Assembly: GCF_001638985.1 (NCBI RefSeq)
Contig: NW_017265139.1
Location: 2,108,001 to 2,172,000 of the forward strand
Source: Phycomyces blakesleeanus NRRL 1555(-)
Lineage: Eukaryota > Mucoromycota > Mucoromycetes > Mucorales > Phycomycetaceae
DNA: 64,000 nt
Direction: 5' to 3'
Of the stretch, positions 1 through 11,617 are shown piece after piece. Both the position numbers and the translations under genes were made by a program. The notes beneath the pieces were generated by a model. The model saw only the letters and a program-made list of their open reading frames with translations. It searched no databases and had not been told where the DNA came from. How positions within the stretch are numbered: position 1 is the first letter of the stretch; every line of letters begins with the position of its first letter.

Positions 1-48
1 TTACTATCAGTATCACTACTTTCTTTTTATTTTATTTTGTAGACTATA

Positions 49-84
<36 letters not shown>

Positions 85-113
85 TGTATACATAGATAGT
101 TAGATACTTTACC

Positions 114-389
114 CGAAGCACCTTTGCCTAGCGTTTTTCCAACATAATAATCTCCAATGGTCTTGCGCGCTTTTTGGGACACGCTATGGGTAGACAGGGT
201 TCCTGAACTACGCCGACGATCTCGAATCGATTTGGAGGACTTGTTGCTGGGTAGGATAGATACGGGTGATGCGACCGACTGTCTTCTGGAAGATGCTGAT
301 GAGCGGTAAGAGTAGTCTGGCATTATTGGGTTCTTTGTAGAGTAGTTGGGACTGGGGTGTTCTGGAAATGAAGGAACGGCAATATGCAT
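114..389 (-). CDS. Protein kinase, N-terminal exon (partial)
   Basis: This is the first exon of a Ser/Thr protein kinase gene that runs off the left edge. About 75 low-complexity residues rich in Ser and Arg are followed by IGDYYVGKTLGKGASGKV, the start of a kinase domain with a glycine-rich ATP loop (GKGASGKV). The spacing and wording of this loop suit the CAMK-like SNF1/KIN1/NIM1 kinases of fungi. A donor (GTAAAG) lies inside the loop codons near 112, so the catalytic lysine, DFG and APE motifs lie beyond the window. The Met at 389 is the first in frame. Kinase identity is well supported; the subfamily is a guess. Confidence 0.75.
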
Positions 390-1679
390 ATTAGGATAAG
401 TACGATTAAAATAATCTAACAGAAAAGTAAAAAGGAAAAAAAAGGAAAAGGAAAAAGAAGAAAAGAAAAGAAGAAGAGAGAAATGGAAAAGAAAGAGAAG
501 AGGTAGCTAGTAAGATGGATCAAGTCTGGACTGAATTATATTGGATACCCCAAGGCAAAGATATAAAAATATATATAATATATAAAGGGGGTACAAAGGG
601 GAAGGGGAAGGGGAAGGAGTGAAGGAGTGAAGGAGAGGAGGAGGGGGGGGGATGGTAAAAGGGAAGTGAGAGTGAGAGTGAGAGTGAGAGTGAAAGTAAA
701 AGTCAAAGGGAGGAGGGAAACAGACGGGGTCAAAAGAAAGAAAGAAAGGCCTATAAACTAGTGACAGGAGAGAAATGGCTCAGAGAGATGGCCAGGGGAA
801 ACAAACTCGAGATAGGAGTTCACCGGCTTTGTGGCTGTCCAATGTCTCTCTCTCTCTCTTATTTTTCTTTTGGTGACTCCTGCACGCCAATATATCATAT
901 TGGCTACCTTACTATATATGCAATTGTATAATTAATCGTGCTACAAATGGGTTATCTTTGCCCTGTCTCAAAAAATTCACAGCTCTTTCACAACTTTTGG
1001 TTTTTTGGCTGTAGAAATCCAAACCCATTTGACTTGACTGCATTGCAGAGAGCATGTGTTACTCTATCTAGAGGCATACTTCATTCACTGTTCTCTATTT
1101 TCTTTACATTTGCCATTTTGTTGACCCTACTCCCCAATCTCCCTCACTGTGCATGCATTTTCCAAACCATTCAAAAATCCACAAAAGAAAAAAATCACAT
1201 AGAGAGATAAGTAAAAGAATGAAAAAAAAAGTTTACAATTATATACATATATTAATGATTACCAATTGTCAGTCTGTATTTTGTACAAAAGATTTGGGCA
1301 AATGAAAATCTTCAAACCATAAAGCCTTTATAAAAATGAACCATACAATAGATCAAATGCCACAAATTAATGTGACAAACCTAATTAAAGTAAGTAAGAA
1401 AGAAAAAAGGCCAAAAGAGGGGTCAATTATGGAAAGGTAAAAGATACCATGCGTCTCTGTCTAATCAATCGATTGAATCCGCTATACACACACACACATT
1501 GTATATGACCAGACTTTAACAAAACACAAGTCAATAGAAAAGTATAGACTTATAATGTGAACTGTTACACACGTTCAACTTGTATTATCTTTTATGTACA
1601 TATTGTCTTTTGGTTTCTTTTGTACTTCTTGTCTTGAGAAGATAGAAAGAAGAAGAAGAAGAAGAAGAAATCCCAAAAA
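390..1679. other. Intergenic, purine-rich tracts, no gene seen
   Basis: This gap lies upstream of the minus-strand kinase and downstream of the minus-strand CDCA7-like gene. The plus strand is almost pure purine from about 420 to 720, with AAGGGG and GTGAGA repeats, so the minus (sense) strand of the kinase promoter is CT-rich, as in many fungal promoters. An open frame at 938-1210 has no family resemblance and ordinary AT-rich composition; I do not call it a gene. Confidence 0.5.
666..697. repeat. (GTGAGA)n-type microsatellite
   Basis: Five near-perfect GAGAGT-type hexamers sit inside the purine-rich stretch upstream of the kinase gene; the last units are degenerate. Confidence 0.8.
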
Positions 1680-4197
1680 TTATCGAAAGTAGCCTTCACC
1701 AAACACACACCACTCCATTGTCCGCAGGTATTGTGTGCGATTGTAAAGCCGCTTTGTAAGATTGGATACTTCCACAGCGTATTCGCCCTTTCTATGCGCT
1801 CCATCCATCTCCTGTTGCAAATACTTCTCTAATTGAACCATATTCTCAATACCCTCCAAGCGCCACCATGCGATCTCTGTCCCTCCTGTAAAGCCTGGAC
1901 CGACAACAACAACTCCGTGTGCCCACCATGCCTCGCTATTTCCGTAGCTGTGTCCGACACGCTCCATAGGTGGTGCCAGAAGATCACTAAATAGCCAGTA
2001 CGTATTTCCCGTGTTGTCTGTTCCGGCACACTGCAGTCTCTTCTCGGCCCTTTGTTTGGCGATCATAAACGCAAGCTCCTTTGCTTCCATATCAGCACGG
2101 CTGTCTCGTATCGTCACCTCAAGTTGCTCAAGTTCACCTTCTGCCTCAAGTCTCATAGTGTCCTTGCCTACCGCCCGCAGCTGACTAACACGGCTCAATA
2201 ATCCATTTTTCTTCACCTTATTTCTCGAATCTTCTTGCTGGTATGTCTTGCGTTCGTTTTTGAGTACAAGTTCCTTTTCCTTGAGCCCCTTGGACGAGTC
2301 ATTGAGCTGTTCACGCACTTTTACATCAAACAGCAGCATTTCCAGCAGTCTCTGTACCATCCCGAGTTCGTCCAGCGAGGTTAGCGGAGATGCCTGACGT
2401 TTTAGGCGGCGGAATCGCTGGATGACCTTTGAGACCTCTTGCCATTCATCTTCAGTCGATGCCTTGCTATCTCGAAAGGTTGGAACAGGCAAATCACCAA
2501 ATCCGGCTGCGGCCAACATTTCGCCAACATCCTGCCAGCGTTTTGCACTCATGCCCTCTCTCTGAAGAATCATCTTGAAGGCTGCGTCTCTCTCTTCCCT
2601 GTGGATCATGGGATCATCCAGTCCTTCCTCCTCAATCCACACCTCAATAATCCGTGCAGCCATGTGTGGTGCATAATGACTGCCGCCAGCCAAATGATCC
2701 AGACCGATGTTCTTTGGTATGGTTTTGTTGCTCGTGGCTCCTGTCTCATAATAACTTGTGCTGATGATCAAAAGACAATGCCAGACCAAAGTGGCAGCCA
2801 GCCGCTTGACTCGCCAATCGCATTGGACGTTCTGGAGAGTGGCCAATATACGCGGTTCAATGGCGCATATCTCGTCAAATCGGTAAATAAATTCACGGAT
2901 CTGTAGACGCACCCATATCTCCTCTTCACTATGCAAAAGGGTAACAGGGACAAGCTCAGGAGGGTTAATGGGGGTAGATTTTTGTCCAAAGGTAAGTCGA
3001 TTAGGTCGCGAAATATCTGGTGTCAAGGATATCCTTAAAAATATATATAATATATACATAAAGAAAAATTATAGATTATTAAAACCGGCTTTTCTTTTTC
3101 TATATGAATATATGACTCTTAAACATACTTGCTCAAGGATACAGATAAAGAAGATGGTAAATCAGATGTCTTGTCGTTACAGAACCTACAATGATCTATC
3201 AATAAAAATTGTCCTTCACTTCAAAGTCTTTGTTTCTTATTTTCTCCTATTTAATATTTCTCTGCGTGTATTTTTTATATAAATATTTCTTTCTGTTCCT
3301 TTTTGTTTCTTACTTGCACACACATATGTCCCTAGATCCATGTTCATATTAGTCTTCTTACATTGACAACATCACAGACATACCTGCATACAGGGCATGC
3401 CCAGTGAAGGGGAGGTTTATGCTGATGACGAATAATACTCCCTTTACTTGTTACGTAAATCCTGTCTTTTGATTTAATACTTTCGCGCGTCTCCCCGTAC
3501 AATGTCTCAACACAATGTTCACAGAATGATAATGTACATGGTTGGTTTGTGGTTGAATTGACAGCCGAGCAACTAAGACGAGGTACACTAGCCTAAAAAA
3601 AAAGGCAATCGAATCTCAGTGGATTCAGTCAAATTTATACTTGGTATGGAAACATACATACATACATACATATATATATATATATGCACATACACCTTTA
3701 CAAGAGTATAAATCATAAAGTATAAAGTATAAATATTTATATATACAACTTTATACAAATGTGTGTGCCGTATATATATATGTATATGTATGTATATATT
3801 ATGTGGTTGTGTTTATATCTTACATCGCATTGATCCACTGGACATGGGGTTGGATGGACCTGATCAATCATGCCTTAATCAGACAGTTATCGACAGTAAA
3901 GATCACTCACTTTTTCTGTAGTCATTTGTATCGTGTTCTGTTTTTTCGGAGGACGATTAGGTGTGGCCTGTGCTTTGCGTTTCTCTCGGGGAGGTTCGGC
4001 AGGTAGAGGAGCAAAAAAGAGCCTTGGATCTGTCAGGGATCGCGTCTACATGCTATGCATTCATTCACACATTTATGGCTGGGTACCTTGTCTGTAAAAA
4101 GCTCTTTTTGAGTTCTGTTGGTTGAGCAATATCCTTTCCTGTTGCCTTTCTCTTCATGACAACGATGCTTATTTTCTTTCCTTTTTTTCTCTTTTTC
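1680..4197 (-). CDS. CDCA7-type zinc finger plus DDT/WHIM-like chromatin protein
   Basis: A multi-exon minus-strand gene. Exons seen: about 4197-4087, 4045-3911, 3592-3384, 3185-about 3133, and 3016-1680. The third and fourth encode a Cys-rich module (QPCTLSFCEHCVETLYGE, then WACPVCRFCN) that resembles the zf-4CXXC_R1 finger of CDCA7 proteins, with the first Cys pair degenerate. The last exon encodes about 445 residues: a helical block beginning EEIWVRLQIREFIYRF that resembles a DDT/WHIM1 segment, a long charged coiled coil, and CAGTDNTGNTYWLF, which matches the WHIM2 pattern. CDCA7 proteins act with HELLS-type remodelers in DNA methylation maintenance; WHIM modules occur in ISWI-partner subunits. 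The product is probably a nuclear chromatin adaptor. The 5' end is unresolved: the upstream exon stays in phase only in a frame without a clear ATG. Confidence 0.65.
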
Positions 4198-4808
4198 CTT
4201 TTTTAAAAAAAAATCACAAAAATTTGGACAACCAAAAAAAAAAAAAGAAAAAGAAGGCTGCTTTTCGGAATTTTAATGTCAGCAGTGGAAGACAGTTTGT
4301 GCCTGAGAAAGCTGAAGCACCAAAGTGTATAGTACATTCTATTTTATCAGTTTTATCAGCAAACCAAAGTAGGATTGTTATAGTATATGTGTTTATTGAT
4401 ATCTATACTAGTCCGCTTAAACGCAAGTCCTCCTATCCTTCCGTCCTTCCGTCCTTCCGCTCCTATTACTGGCGCAGTTGGTCTAGAAATAGGAAACTGC
4501 AACGGCTTTTTTGTTAAAGTAGTAATGATGGATCTATATATACATGTACATAAAGTCCATATATTTTTATCTATAATTCATATTATATGAGTGGTGTGTT
4601 TTCTAGATAAAGCATTTTTTTTAAAAAAGTGAAATATTACAACTATGATGTCAGATGCAATTACAAATACAAATATATTTATAAATATAATATTATGTGC
4701 CTTCCGTTTAAACGCTCTTAGGCGTCAAAATATAGCTGTATTACCATTTGTGTACATTTTTCTTTTTTTCTTTTTTGGTCCAAAAACTCACGGCTAGTTT
4801 ATATAGCC
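4198..4808. other. Intergenic, divergent promoter region
   Basis: AT-rich DNA between the CDCA7-like gene (minus) and the alpha-galactosidase (plus). It must hold both promoters and probably the missing first exon of the CDCA7-like gene. A short TTCCGTCC tandem lies near 4437-4460. No further gene is seen. Confidence 0.45.
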
Positions 4809-7078
4809 ATGATTCTGACAATTATTGCTGCGTCTTTTATCTTCTTCCCTGTTTCATACGCAATGTCACTATTCGATACTCTCATAAATAGCTCTCCACT
4901 AGTTAATGCTCATTACTTCCATGACGGTTCAAGTCATGCCCTAACAGAACAACTGGCATCCCAGGACCGGACTCAGCACCCGCTTGTTTTTAAACAAGCC
5001 TTTGAAAAACTAACTGAAACCCGCTACGAACTCACTTATTCAGTCAAAGCCCTGCGCGATTCCGTCCGATTACGCCATCTGGAGTTTATTATGGACTTGC
5101 CTATCAAAGGTCATACTATGATGGCAGAAGGTTTCCAAAGCTGGAGTTTGTCCAAGGAAATGGACAGCAACAGTCGCCTGTCATCTATTCCTACTCTTGT
5201 TGCCTGGAAAACTAAATTTGATCTTCAAAGGTAATATATTATGCATACAATGATACACACACATATATATAACAATTCAACTCACACCACATTTCTTTAC
5301 ACCGTATTACATATTCTATTTTCTTTGTAATTTAACATATTTGGATTCAATTGTTTCCACAAAAAAAAAGTGATTCTCCTTTTTATAATTACTCTGGAAA
5401 ACCTGGTGTAATTCACTCAAATGGGTATACCTATTTCCGTGACCCAGAAGAAGAGAACATCTTGTTCCTTGGCTCAGTATCCGAAAACACCGGATACACT
5501 TATTTCCAAGCAGATATGAACAAGGGCCATTTTAGTATCTACAAAGATATCGATGGCAAGAACCTCGCAAAAGGTGAAACCTTGGCCATAAAGATCTATC
5601 TAGACTACCGCGAGGATATGAGCGCCATCTGGAAGGATTATGCCGCTTATTACCCAAAGCAAACCAAAGCTCCCCGCCGCCCATTGACAGGCTGGACCTC
5701 TTGGTACAACACCTACGAGAAGATCACCGAATCAGATGTACTGGACAACCTCAATGCTATCAAAGAACACAAGTACCCAATCGACCTCTTCCAAATCGAC
5801 GACGGCTACGAAATTGCTATAGGCGACTGGCTTGACGTCGATTCCGAAAAGTTTCCTCGAGGAATGCAAATACTGGCAACTGAAATCAAAGAAGCAGGAT
5901 ACCTTCCTGGATTGTGGCTCGCTCCTTTTGCAGTAGGCGTAGACAGCAACATAGTGAAAGAACATAAGAGCTGGATTGTGACAGACTCCCAGGGCAATCT
6001 TCTCACCGCAGGCCCAAATTGGGGAGGTTTCTATAGCATCGATATTTACAATCCAGAGGTCCGCGGTTATCTTCAACAAGTATTTGACGTCGTTATAGAG
6101 GAGTGGGGATACGGTATGCTCAAGCTCGACTTTCTGTTTGCGGCTGCCATGATCCCACGTAACGGAAAGTCTCGTGGTGAGATTATGTGGGATGCCATCG
6201 AGTTAATCCAGGAGCTCACCAATGATCGCGCTATTCTTCTCGGCTCCGGTGTTCCCCTTCCATCTACCTGGGGCCGTCTGGACTATTGCCGTATAAGCAA
6301 CGATGCTTCACCTTGGTGGGATAACTCTGTACTCCGACTGGCCAATGTCAGAGAGCGTGTGTCGACTAGCAATGCCTTGGTCTCAACCCTGCACAGATGG
6401 CCAATGCAGTCTATGTTTGGTACTGATCCAGATGTCTTCTTTATCCGATCAGAAAACAACAAACTCACCGAGGATGAACGTCACACCCTTTTCGCTATAA
6501 ACGTTATCCTTGGCCAGATGGCTCTGATGTCTGACAATGTAGACACTTATTCCGACTCTGAGCACAAGCTTTATGCATCATTATTTCCAAAAGCAGAAAC
6601 CGAAGTCGACGCAGTAAGACAGATATCCCCAGATGTCTATCAAATATCATACCACAGCCACCGCCATAACTACAGCACCTACATAAACCTGTCTCCTGTA
6701 CCGCATTCCCTCAAGTTGTCTGATCGCTATTACTTCGAGCAAGACAACGTACTTTTAAGTGGACAGGTTGTGTGGCACAAGCCCTCTGATACGATTGAAT
6801 TACGACCACACCAGACTAGAACCCTACTTCATGTAGAGAATGGATTCGCAGGATCCACAGGACACATAATCCCTGGCTGGGAGATTGAGAATTGGGAGGG
6901 TTCTGAAGAAGGATTAAAGATCGAAATTCGAGGTTCTCTAAAGAACGAAAACTTCAAGATCTTTATCCACAACGGCGAAGGCATGCTCCCGGAAACAGTT
7001 TACATCAATGGTGAAGAAGCTGATGTAGAACATATTTCTGTAGAGGGAGACCTGCACATTGGCCAAGTAGTGGTCTGA
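4809..7078 (+). CDS. Secreted alpha-galactosidase, GH36
   Basis: Two exons (4809-5230 and 5371-7078) give a 709-residue protein. It hydrolyses terminal alpha-galactosides such as melibiose and raffinose. Residues 1-18 form a signal peptide (hydrophobic stretch ending VSYA), so it should be exported. The (beta/alpha)8 barrel carries GWTSWYNTYEKIT, FQIDDGYE, the nucleophile Asp in MLKLDFLF and the acid/base Asp in CRISNDASPWW, the expected GH36 layout. The C-terminal 150 residues should form the beta-sandwich. Joining exons at AG|T restores LQSDSPFYNYSGKPG, a conserved stretch of the N-terminal beta domain. The intron is 140 bases with a run of A before the AG. The protein resembles the bacterial-type GH36 group more than the GH27 enzymes common in fungi, so old horizontal transfer is possible but unproven. 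Confidence 0.9.
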
Positions 7079-7323
7079 AAACACCACGTAATCGTTGTGT
7101 AGTATATACTAATTCTAGATTCCTTATTGCTAACTATCATCTTTTATCACATACATATACATAAAAAAAAAGTATAATTCCTTATTGTAATTTTTTTTAA
7201 CATGATCATGCTTTTTAATGTACTTTAAGATACCCCTCCAAAAAAGAATCTTAATAAATTTGTGCGATTTTATACGTCTAATGTCTCTTTCTCTTTCTAT
7301 ACATTTCTTTTCTCTCTTTTTTT

Positions 7324-8663
7324 TTACATCTTGAAGCCACTGTGGATAGCAGCAACACCAAATGTCAAGTTTTCGTATCCTTTACCAACAGTAGAGAATC
7401 CAGCATCACGAATGATCTTTGCGAATTCATCTTGGCTATAAAATTGACGGATACTCTCAACAAGGTACTGGTAAGAATCACGGTCATTGGCAATAACCTG
7501 ACCAAGAGTTGGGATGATATCGAATGAATAGATATCGTAAAACCTTTAAATAAATAAATAAAATTAGCAAACAAACAAACTACTCTGTGTTTATTTTAAT
7601 TATAGCCTTCGTTTCTACTTACTTTCCAATTACAGGGTTATCAACCTTGCTGAACTCAAGACACATGAAGCGTCCTCCTGGCTTCAATACACGGTATGCT
7701 TCCTTGACTACTCTATCAACGTGTGTGCAGTTACGGATACCGAATGCAATCGTATATACATCAACGGAAGCATCAGGAATGGCCTCCAAGTTCTCAGCAT
7801 TCTGGACCAAGAAGTTGGCTTGGTTTGCTGTACAGAGAAATTATGTTATCAAAATTGCGTTTTACTTCTTCTTCTTCTTATTCTTTCAGTTATCCAGTAA
7901 TAGTAATAAATATTCTATCCTACACTACACTGCAATTAACAAACAAAAGAAAAATCAAAAGCAAAAACTTACTGTGAGCATACTGAGTTTTCTGGAAACG
8001 CTTCTTTCCTTCCTCGAGCATGTGAGGGTTGATGTCAACCATTGTTACACTGGCTGTCGAATCGCGGTGAATATTCTTGCAAAAGTCCAAGAATCGCAGG
8101 GCAATATCGCCTAGTTTACGTTTCTAGTATTAGGTACCAATGTTGCCGTTGCCCTTCGTCGTTGCCGTCAATGTTATTTTATTTTATAGAAAATATATCT
8201 TGCCTGTTCCACCTGCAACATCGAGTAACTTTGTACCAGGGCCGGGTGCCATGTTGCGGATAAACTCGTCTTTCCAGATACGGTGGATACCCATGCTCAT
8301 TGCATCGTTCATGATATCGTAACTACCTGCAACATTGGCGAATACGTTGTGGACTAATTATTGAATTCAATAATAATAATAAAAATAAAAAAGATATACA
8401 ATTGTTTGGTTGTGAGTTAACAGAGCTCTGCCCCTTTTCCTTTTTTTTTCTTCTTTTTATTATAACACACCCAAAGATTCCTTCTCATTCTCAGCTACAT
8501 CACGGAAACCGAAATGGGTAGTCTTGGTTTCCTTGGTTTCCTTGGTTTCCTTGGGCTCAACGGTCTGTAGACGAACGGAGGCAGAAGAAAAGGCTTTGCG
8601 ACCCAATGAGAGCACGGGTGATAGTTTCAGAGAACGCACAGGGGCAAGAAAGAGACGCGACAT
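7324..8663 (-). CDS. COQ5: 2-methoxy-6-polyprenyl-1,4-benzoquinol methylase, mitochondrial
   Basis: Five exons (8663-8471, 8353-8204, 8110-7973, 7827-7623, 7543-7324) give 301 residues. This is the SAM-dependent C-methyltransferase of ubiquinone synthesis, at the matrix face of the inner membrane. The first 35 residues are Arg/Ser-rich with no acids, a mitochondrial presequence. Signature blocks are [17 protein letters not shown], motif [36 protein letters not shown] and [16 protein letters not shown], all typical of UbiE/COQ5, and the end [12 protein letters not shown]. The second intron starts with GC instead of GT (CAG|GCAAGA) and ends in CTAG; using it exactly restores AGGTGDIA. The other junctions are GT-AG and in phase. 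Confidence 0.95.
8111..8203 (-). other. GC-AG intron in COQ5
   Basis: A 93-base intron whose donor reads CAG|GCAAGA and whose acceptor is CTAG|GCGATA. It interrupts the codons for the SAM-binding GGTGD motif, and no nearby GT restores this motif. Confidence 0.85.
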
Positions 8664-10100
8664 GGAGAAGGGAACTTAACTAGGTAGTCCCCGTTTCTTG
8701 ATGGTTGTTCAAGGTTGTAAATCGGTGTTTACTAAGCCACTCGGACTCCCTGTGTGTATTGACAGGGCAGTCTTCCAAGGCATTATATAAGCATCTTTGA
8801 TACCAGAGCTTTTATCAAGCATAACACCTTTTTTTTATTTTTACTTTTACTTTTTTCTTTTTTTTTGACATTATGGGTTTATTTTATCAAATTATAAATA
8901 ATATATATATATATTTCAAAATGTTTTATAATATTGTATTTATGATTCTTTTACACAAGTTAGACGTGTGATTTGGCATATTAGATTAGATATTTACATA
9001 AAGAGATATTGGTAATATTTTCTTTATAAAGATAATTTAATATTTATTTAGAAATTTGGGGATAACCAAGAATATATATATATATATATATATATATCAA
9101 TAATAATCAATGCTAATATAGTATGCGTATTAATGTTAATCAATAATTAATTAAAGGTCAATGCCATAATATCTAGCATATATATTATTTTATATTGAAA
9201 AATTAAAAATGATAATGACAATTTCCAAGCGATTTATCCAAAAATAAGACAAAGCGATTATATTTAATAATTCCAAGAACTACAGTTATATCCCGCTTTA
9301 TCTATCAAACATGTGTATTTATGCCCACCTAGTAAAGATTCGCTGTAATGCAATGCAATGTACTGTATTGTAAGTTATTGTAATAATCTTTCGGTCCAAT
9401 GTTGTTATCTTTCAAAGGTCATAGATTGTATATCACTTAGTTAGTGTTCTATAAAGCCTCAAAGTCTTGTTAGCAAGAATAAAAGAGAAAGAAAATCAAA
9501 AGGTATATATCTTATATTGGTTTTTTTTTCTTAATCAAACAAAAGAAGTTCAGAATCCATTATCCATTCAACACGGGTTTCTGAATCGAAGACAAATCCG
9601 CTAATTTCTGTCAAAACCAGCAAGCAATTTCAGAAACTCATGTATCTTCCTATAGTGTTACATCCGCAAAATAGTGGAAATGCTTTATTTTTCGTAAAAG
9701 TAGAGGGTCATATCAGGGGTATAAACGAAAAGCGCCCCCCAAATTTGTCTCTGAAGTCACCATTTTTCCTGTAGTGTATAGTACCAATACAATAAGAACG
9801 GTAGATGATGATTTGGTTTGGTTTTCTTTCTTGTGAGCAAGTGTGTATGTGTGTGTGTGTATTAGTCAAAGAATCATACTTTTCTATTAAAGAAATGGAA
9901 AATATAATCGAATTGAGCAAATAAACTTATAGGAGAATCTTCATATTCTTTATCCTTTCTTTTTTTAGTATTTTATTGATCTTCTGTCACGCTCTGCGTG
10001 CAGCTTTTAAAATGCCATCAAAATGGACTTGATTGAAAATATAAGAGAGAGAATGTAAGGTGGAGAAAATAAAAGAATATTCTTTATCCTGATTCTACAA

Positions 10101-10128
10101 GAAAGAAAGAAAGAAAGAAAGAAAGAAA
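10101..10128. repeat. (GAAA)n microsatellite
   Basis: Seven GAAA units in tandem. Confidence 0.9.
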
Positions 10129-10189
10129 TATAAGCTTCAGCTGTCCATGGTATAAAACATGGTTTCACAAAAAATGTATTTAATTTAAC

Positions 10190-10640
10190 CAATTTATAAA
10201 AGATTCAAACCTATTTTATACAGTGAAACACATTTGTAAGTAGCATTTTGGGATAAAAAAATGCTCAATATCATATAATATTCAAGCAAGAAGTAGCTTA
10301 AATATTATATAAGAAATAGTAATGGTAAGCCGTTTAATATTTCACCTAATAACTTAAGAATACTTCTTTTGTATTACTTATTGGAAAATACAATCCATTA
10401 ATGACAGTTAGTAGCTCCTAAAAGCGAGACCTGCGTTTTCAGATTGTAAATCGTATATGTGTAAAAGGGTGAGTTATTCGATTCCTTTTGGCTACAAGAA
10501 CAGAATTTGTCATTATAAAAAGCCAGAATAAAATAAACTGAGGATGTACAATGCTTCTAAGAGACATAAAGAAAACCAGCCTTTTCTTTAGAATAATGCT
10601 AAATTTACAACTGGTATTGACGTCGTACATGGTGTTTATT
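10190..10640 (-). pseudogene. Relic related to the 61.9-62.3 kb relic
   Basis: An AT-rich stretch with stop-broken minus-strand peptides such as KFCSCSQK and ATYKCVSLY. It aligns by eye to 61860-62340, best at 10355-10420 versus 62040-62105 (roughly 70 percent identity) and at about 10218-10243 versus 61890-61915. The second copy gives APYRCVLLY where this one gives ATYKCVSLY. I infer a decayed dispersed gene or element of unknown family. Confidence 0.35.
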
Positions 10641-11346
10641 GTGATGACTGAAGAGTATTGAACAAAGAAGTTTTCTTTTTCTTTTAATTTTCTCTCAAGT
10701 GCAACATCGCCATGCTATAGTCTATATAACATTACACAACTCTACAATTTTCCCAGCCCAAGCCTGAAGACGTTAAAGAAGCACATGCTAATATTCACAA
10801 ATTTGGTACAATTACTTGGTTTTAAAATAAATAAATAAAAACAATAACAAACTCCACAATAAAAGCGAAGTATGGAGTACGACTTGGGTACAAACTTGTA
10901 ACCCGCAGCAAGATACTAGTAAGACATCAATAAAAAGTCTTACATGTGTACACTACATTATATTGTATTTACCTTATATACATATAAAAGAACTCGGCCG
11001 ATAGAGATAAGTAACTGTTTCAAGTACTCTACCAATCCTCGTTAATTCACAATACTATAAATTTGTGGCAGCACAAATAACTCAAGATTCCAGGGATACT
11101 CATTGAAATATTGGACATTGAATATCTCAAGTAACTTGGTGTCCAGAATAGACAGCATGTTTGTTTATGTCTGTGTATTTTAAAAGGCTAAAATAATTCA
11201 GTGACCAGCTGTATCATGGTACAGCCTTTTATTTTTATTTTTATAAGAAAGTATATATTATTTAAGCGAGCTGGACTTTGATGATTGAAAGATAAAATGA
11301 AAAGCATTAAAAGAGCCCTCGATTAAGATGTAAAGATAAATAATAA

Positions 11347-11350
<4 letters not shown>

Positions 11351-11383
<33 letters not shown>
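11351..11383. repeat. (TAA)n microsatellite
   Basis: Eleven TAA units; on the minus strand they yield spurious poly-Ile/Leu frames. Confidence 0.9.
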
Positions 11384-11385
<2 letters not shown>

Positions 11386-11617
11386 TTAAAAGATAAAAGA
11401 ATATAGAGATAGAAAGAAACAGCTCGGTTGATATCGACAAAGGCTTCAGAAATAAATAGATAGTAAAAGAAAAATGAAATAGTAAATAGATAAATAGATA
11501 GGTAAGTAGTAGATAGATAATACACATTTAATAGATACAAATACAAGGATGAGAGAGAGCGAGAGAGAGAGAGAATATAAGGGATGAAGATAATACTAAA
11601 CCAAACGTATACAGGAT

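Larger units (their letters stand above)
8664..11617. other. Gene-poor AT-rich region with coding-like relics
   Basis: COQ5's promoter is at the left end, with a TATA-like ATATAA near 8783. The rest has no complete gene. Between about 9540 and 9770 there is a stop-free stretch of about 70 codons on the plus strand and a shorter one on the minus. From about 10190 to 10640 the sequence resembles 61860-62340. The two overlapping hydrophobic frames near 11258-11546 come from a TAA/ATT microsatellite and are not genes. Confidence 0.45.

Noticed and set aside
938..1210. 90-codon plus-strand frame
   Set aside because: No motif, no homologous feel, no codon bias; lies in the 3'/promoter gap between two minus-strand genes.
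4470..4490. tRNA-like A box (GGCGCAGTTGG), similar strings near 24810 and 24920
   Set aside because: No B box (GGTTCGANNCC) or cloverleaf at tRNA spacing follows in any of the three places; not supported as tRNA or SINE.
7587..8114. 175-codon plus-strand frame over COQ5
   Set aside because: Antisense to COQ5 exons and introns, without recognisable content.
11258..11546. Two overlapping hydrophobic minus-strand frames
   Set aside because: Created by the TAA microsatellite; poly-Ile/Leu composition, not a membrane protein.
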